Part shown: positions 13,208 through 14,016 of the stretch, one piece after another | Layout: each line of letters begins with the position of its first letter | Position numbering within the stretch: position 1 is the first letter of the stretch | Source: M55B157 sp964626275 | GTDB lineage: Bacteria; Actinomycetota; Actinomycetes; S36-B12 | Assembly (NCBI GenBank): GCA_964626275.1 | Contig: CAZVCZ010000037.1 | Location: 1 to 14,016, forward strand | Length of the DNA: 14,016 bases | Reading direction: 5' to 3' | Notes under the pieces: generated by a model | Databases searched by the model: none | Seen by the model: only the letters and a program-made list of their open reading frames with translations | What the model was told of the DNA's origin: nothing | Program-made: the position numbers and the translations under genes

Positions 13208-13351
13208 ATGGGCGCCGTCGTCGGGCCGATCATTGCCGCAGTCGTGGGTGCTGTGATTGCCGGTGGTGCCGCTTTCGGCATCATCTCGTCGCAATCCGCT
13301 GTTCCCGCCACCGTGGACGCCCCCTACGTCGTCTACGGATCGACGAACTGA
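13208..13351 (+). CDS. Small DUF2613-like membrane/secreted protein, 47 aa
   Basis: This is a 47-residue protein with one long hydrophobic segment (about residues 5-28, PIIAAVVGAVIAGGAAFGII) followed by SSQSAVPATVDAPYVVYGS. A small helix plus a proline-containing tail ending in YGS-type residues is what I recall of DUF2613, a family of small actinobacterial proteins of unknown function; in M. tuberculosis the member Rv0236A adjoins aftD. I start at the ATG at 13208: a purine-rich GGGGTGAG and an upstream GAGAAGGA precede it, and the longer open frame from 13109 would put a basic, non-hydrophobic stretch before the helix. Its last 19 bases overlap the end of the convergent glycosyltransferase gene. 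The family call is from memory and moderate. Confidence 0.65.
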   Translation: MGAVVGPIIAAVVGAVIAGGAAFGIISSQSAVPATVDAPYVVYGSTN

Positions 13352-14016
13352 TCCACACCCTCCCGCTGGGAGTTCGGCCGTTCGCCCGTCACCTGACGCA
13401 AGACCTCTTCGAAGGCGTCGGTGCTTGCCTTCCAGTCGTAATCGTGAGCGTGGGCCAAGGCTGACCGACCGAGGTTCTCTCGGAACCCGGTGTCGGTGAG
13501 AACCCGTCGCAGAGCGTCCGTGAAGCCGTTGATTCCTCCGTATTCGTCGTCCTCCTCGCCGTCCACCAGCACACCGGTGCGATCGGCCCGGATCGACTCC
13601 GCTACCCCTCCGGCCCTGGCGTAGGCGACGGCGGGAACACCCCGAGCTGCTGCTTCCATCACGACCAGGCCCCACCCTTCCTTCAGCGACGGCAGCGCCA
13701 GCACCCAGGCTTGTCGAAGGAGGTCGTCCTTGCGCGCTTCATCGACGTGCCCATGGAAGGTCACGAGGTCATCGACGCCGAATTCACCCGCAGCATCCAC
13801 GAGACGATCTGCCCACCAGCCATCACCGATGACCTCCACCCGCAGATCCGGAATCGACTCGCGCAGGCTGGCCGCAGCCTTCAGCACATGCTCGACCCGC
13901 TTGTGCGGTACGAGACGTCCCAGCACCGCGATCGTGGGGCGGGGGGCCCGCTGGCGCATCAGGTACTCGAAGGTGGACTCCGGTCCGAGCGTGTCCGTTC
14001 CGTTGTGCACCACACT
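13333..14016 (-). CDS. GT4 family glycosyltransferase, C-terminal part
   Basis: The frame is open to the right edge, so only the C-terminal 227 residues are seen: the nucleotide-sugar-binding Rossmann half of a GT-B fold. Visible family landmarks are VVHNGTD at the domain junction, IAVLGRLVPHKRVEHVL, VEVIGDGW, VTFHGHV, and the E-x7-E motif in EGWGLVVME with the following GVPAVAYARAGG that contacts the donor. GT4 enzymes are retaining transferases acting in the cytoplasm on lipid-linked or free acceptors; sugar and acceptor are not readable. The neighbouring flippase and GT-C-like gene suggest a role in cell-surface glycan assembly. Its stop (13333-13335) lies inside the DUF2613-like gene. Confidence 0.9.
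   Translation of the reverse strand, partial: SVVHNGTDTLGPESTFEYLMRQRAPRPTIAVLGRLVPHKRVEHVLKAAASLRESIPDLRVEVIGDGWWADRLVDAAGEFGVDDLVTFHGHVDEARKDDLLRQAWVLALPSLKEGWGLVVMEAAARGVPAVAYARAGGVAESIRADRTGVLVDGEEDDEYGGINGFTDALRRVLTDTGFRENLGRSALAHAHDYDWKASTDAFEEVLRQVTGERPNSQREGVDQFVDP
13360..13372 (+). terminator. Possible short terminator hairpin after the DUF2613-like gene
   Basis: CTCCC-GCT-GGGAG is a perfect 5-bp stem 8 bp beyond the DUF2613-like stop, lying within the coding end of the GT4 gene. It is short and may be chance, but no other hairpin serves this convergent pair. Confidence 0.25.

Noticed and set aside
1..14016. CRISPR array, toxin-antitoxin, defence island, integrase or insertion sequence
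   Set aside because: No regularly spaced repeats, no transposase or integrase motifs and no small toxin-like pairs were found; all substantial coding space is accounted for by transport, replication, hydrolase and glycan genes.
1..14016. tRNA or rRNA genes
   Set aside because: No cloverleaf-like TTCRANYC box with a matching acceptor stem and no conserved rRNA stretches were noticed in the intergenic regions.

Overview
The window is high-GC DNA (roughly two-thirds G+C by eye) with features typical of Actinomycetota: a Pol I with a degenerate proofreading site, GTG starts, hairpin terminators without a T-tract, promoter-proximal genes without Shine-Dalgarno (SD) sequences, and a small actinobacterial-type membrane/secreted protein beside a large polytopic glycosyltransferase-like protein. 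The neighbourhood polA / hotdog thioesterase / branched-chain amino-acid ABC transporter is familiar from actinobacteria such as Streptomyces. Genus cannot be set from the sequence. A run of exactly 10 Ns at 13032-13041 shows that this is a scaffolded draft assembly.

Layout. (1) 1-5000: a Liv-type ABC transporter. The C-terminal part of the substrate-binding protein (livK) reads rightward. It meets a leftward operon livH-livM-livG-livF tail to tail, with a structured 238-bp intergenic region between them. The four leftward genes are spaced by 3 bp or overlap by 11 bp. LivH carries an exported beta-type domain and a seven-glycine linker in front of a normal permease. (2) 5000-8400: a PaaI-type hotdog thioesterase (leftward) and polA (rightward) diverge from a 25-bp spacer that appears to hold two overlapping -10 elements. 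(3) 8400-10030: a lipoprotein with an alpha/beta-hydrolase fold (rightward), closed by a long perfect inverted repeat that also ends the next leftward gene. (4) 10020-14016: a surface-polysaccharide group. It has a Wzx/MOP-type flippase (leftward), a divergent polytopic GT-C-like protein resembling the membrane part of AftD-type arabinofuranosyltransferases (rightward), a 47-aa DUF2613-like protein, and the C-terminal half of a GT4 glycosyltransferase (leftward). The last two overlap tail to tail by 19 bp.

How they work together. LivK would deliver a ligand, probably a branched-chain or other amino acid, to the LivHM pore powered by LivG and LivF. Flippase, GT-C protein and GT4 enzyme fit a pathway in which GT4 enzymes extend a lipid-linked glycan inside, the flippase exports it, and the GT-C enzyme adds sugars outside. 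PolA is housekeeping repair and Okazaki-fragment processing.

No defence system, CRISPR array, mobile element, tRNA or rRNA was seen. The least ordinary signals are the LivH fusion, the repeated 'divergent leaderless' promoter arrangement at two gene pairs, the nested inverted repeats at 790-859, and the 9967-10026 inverted repeat.
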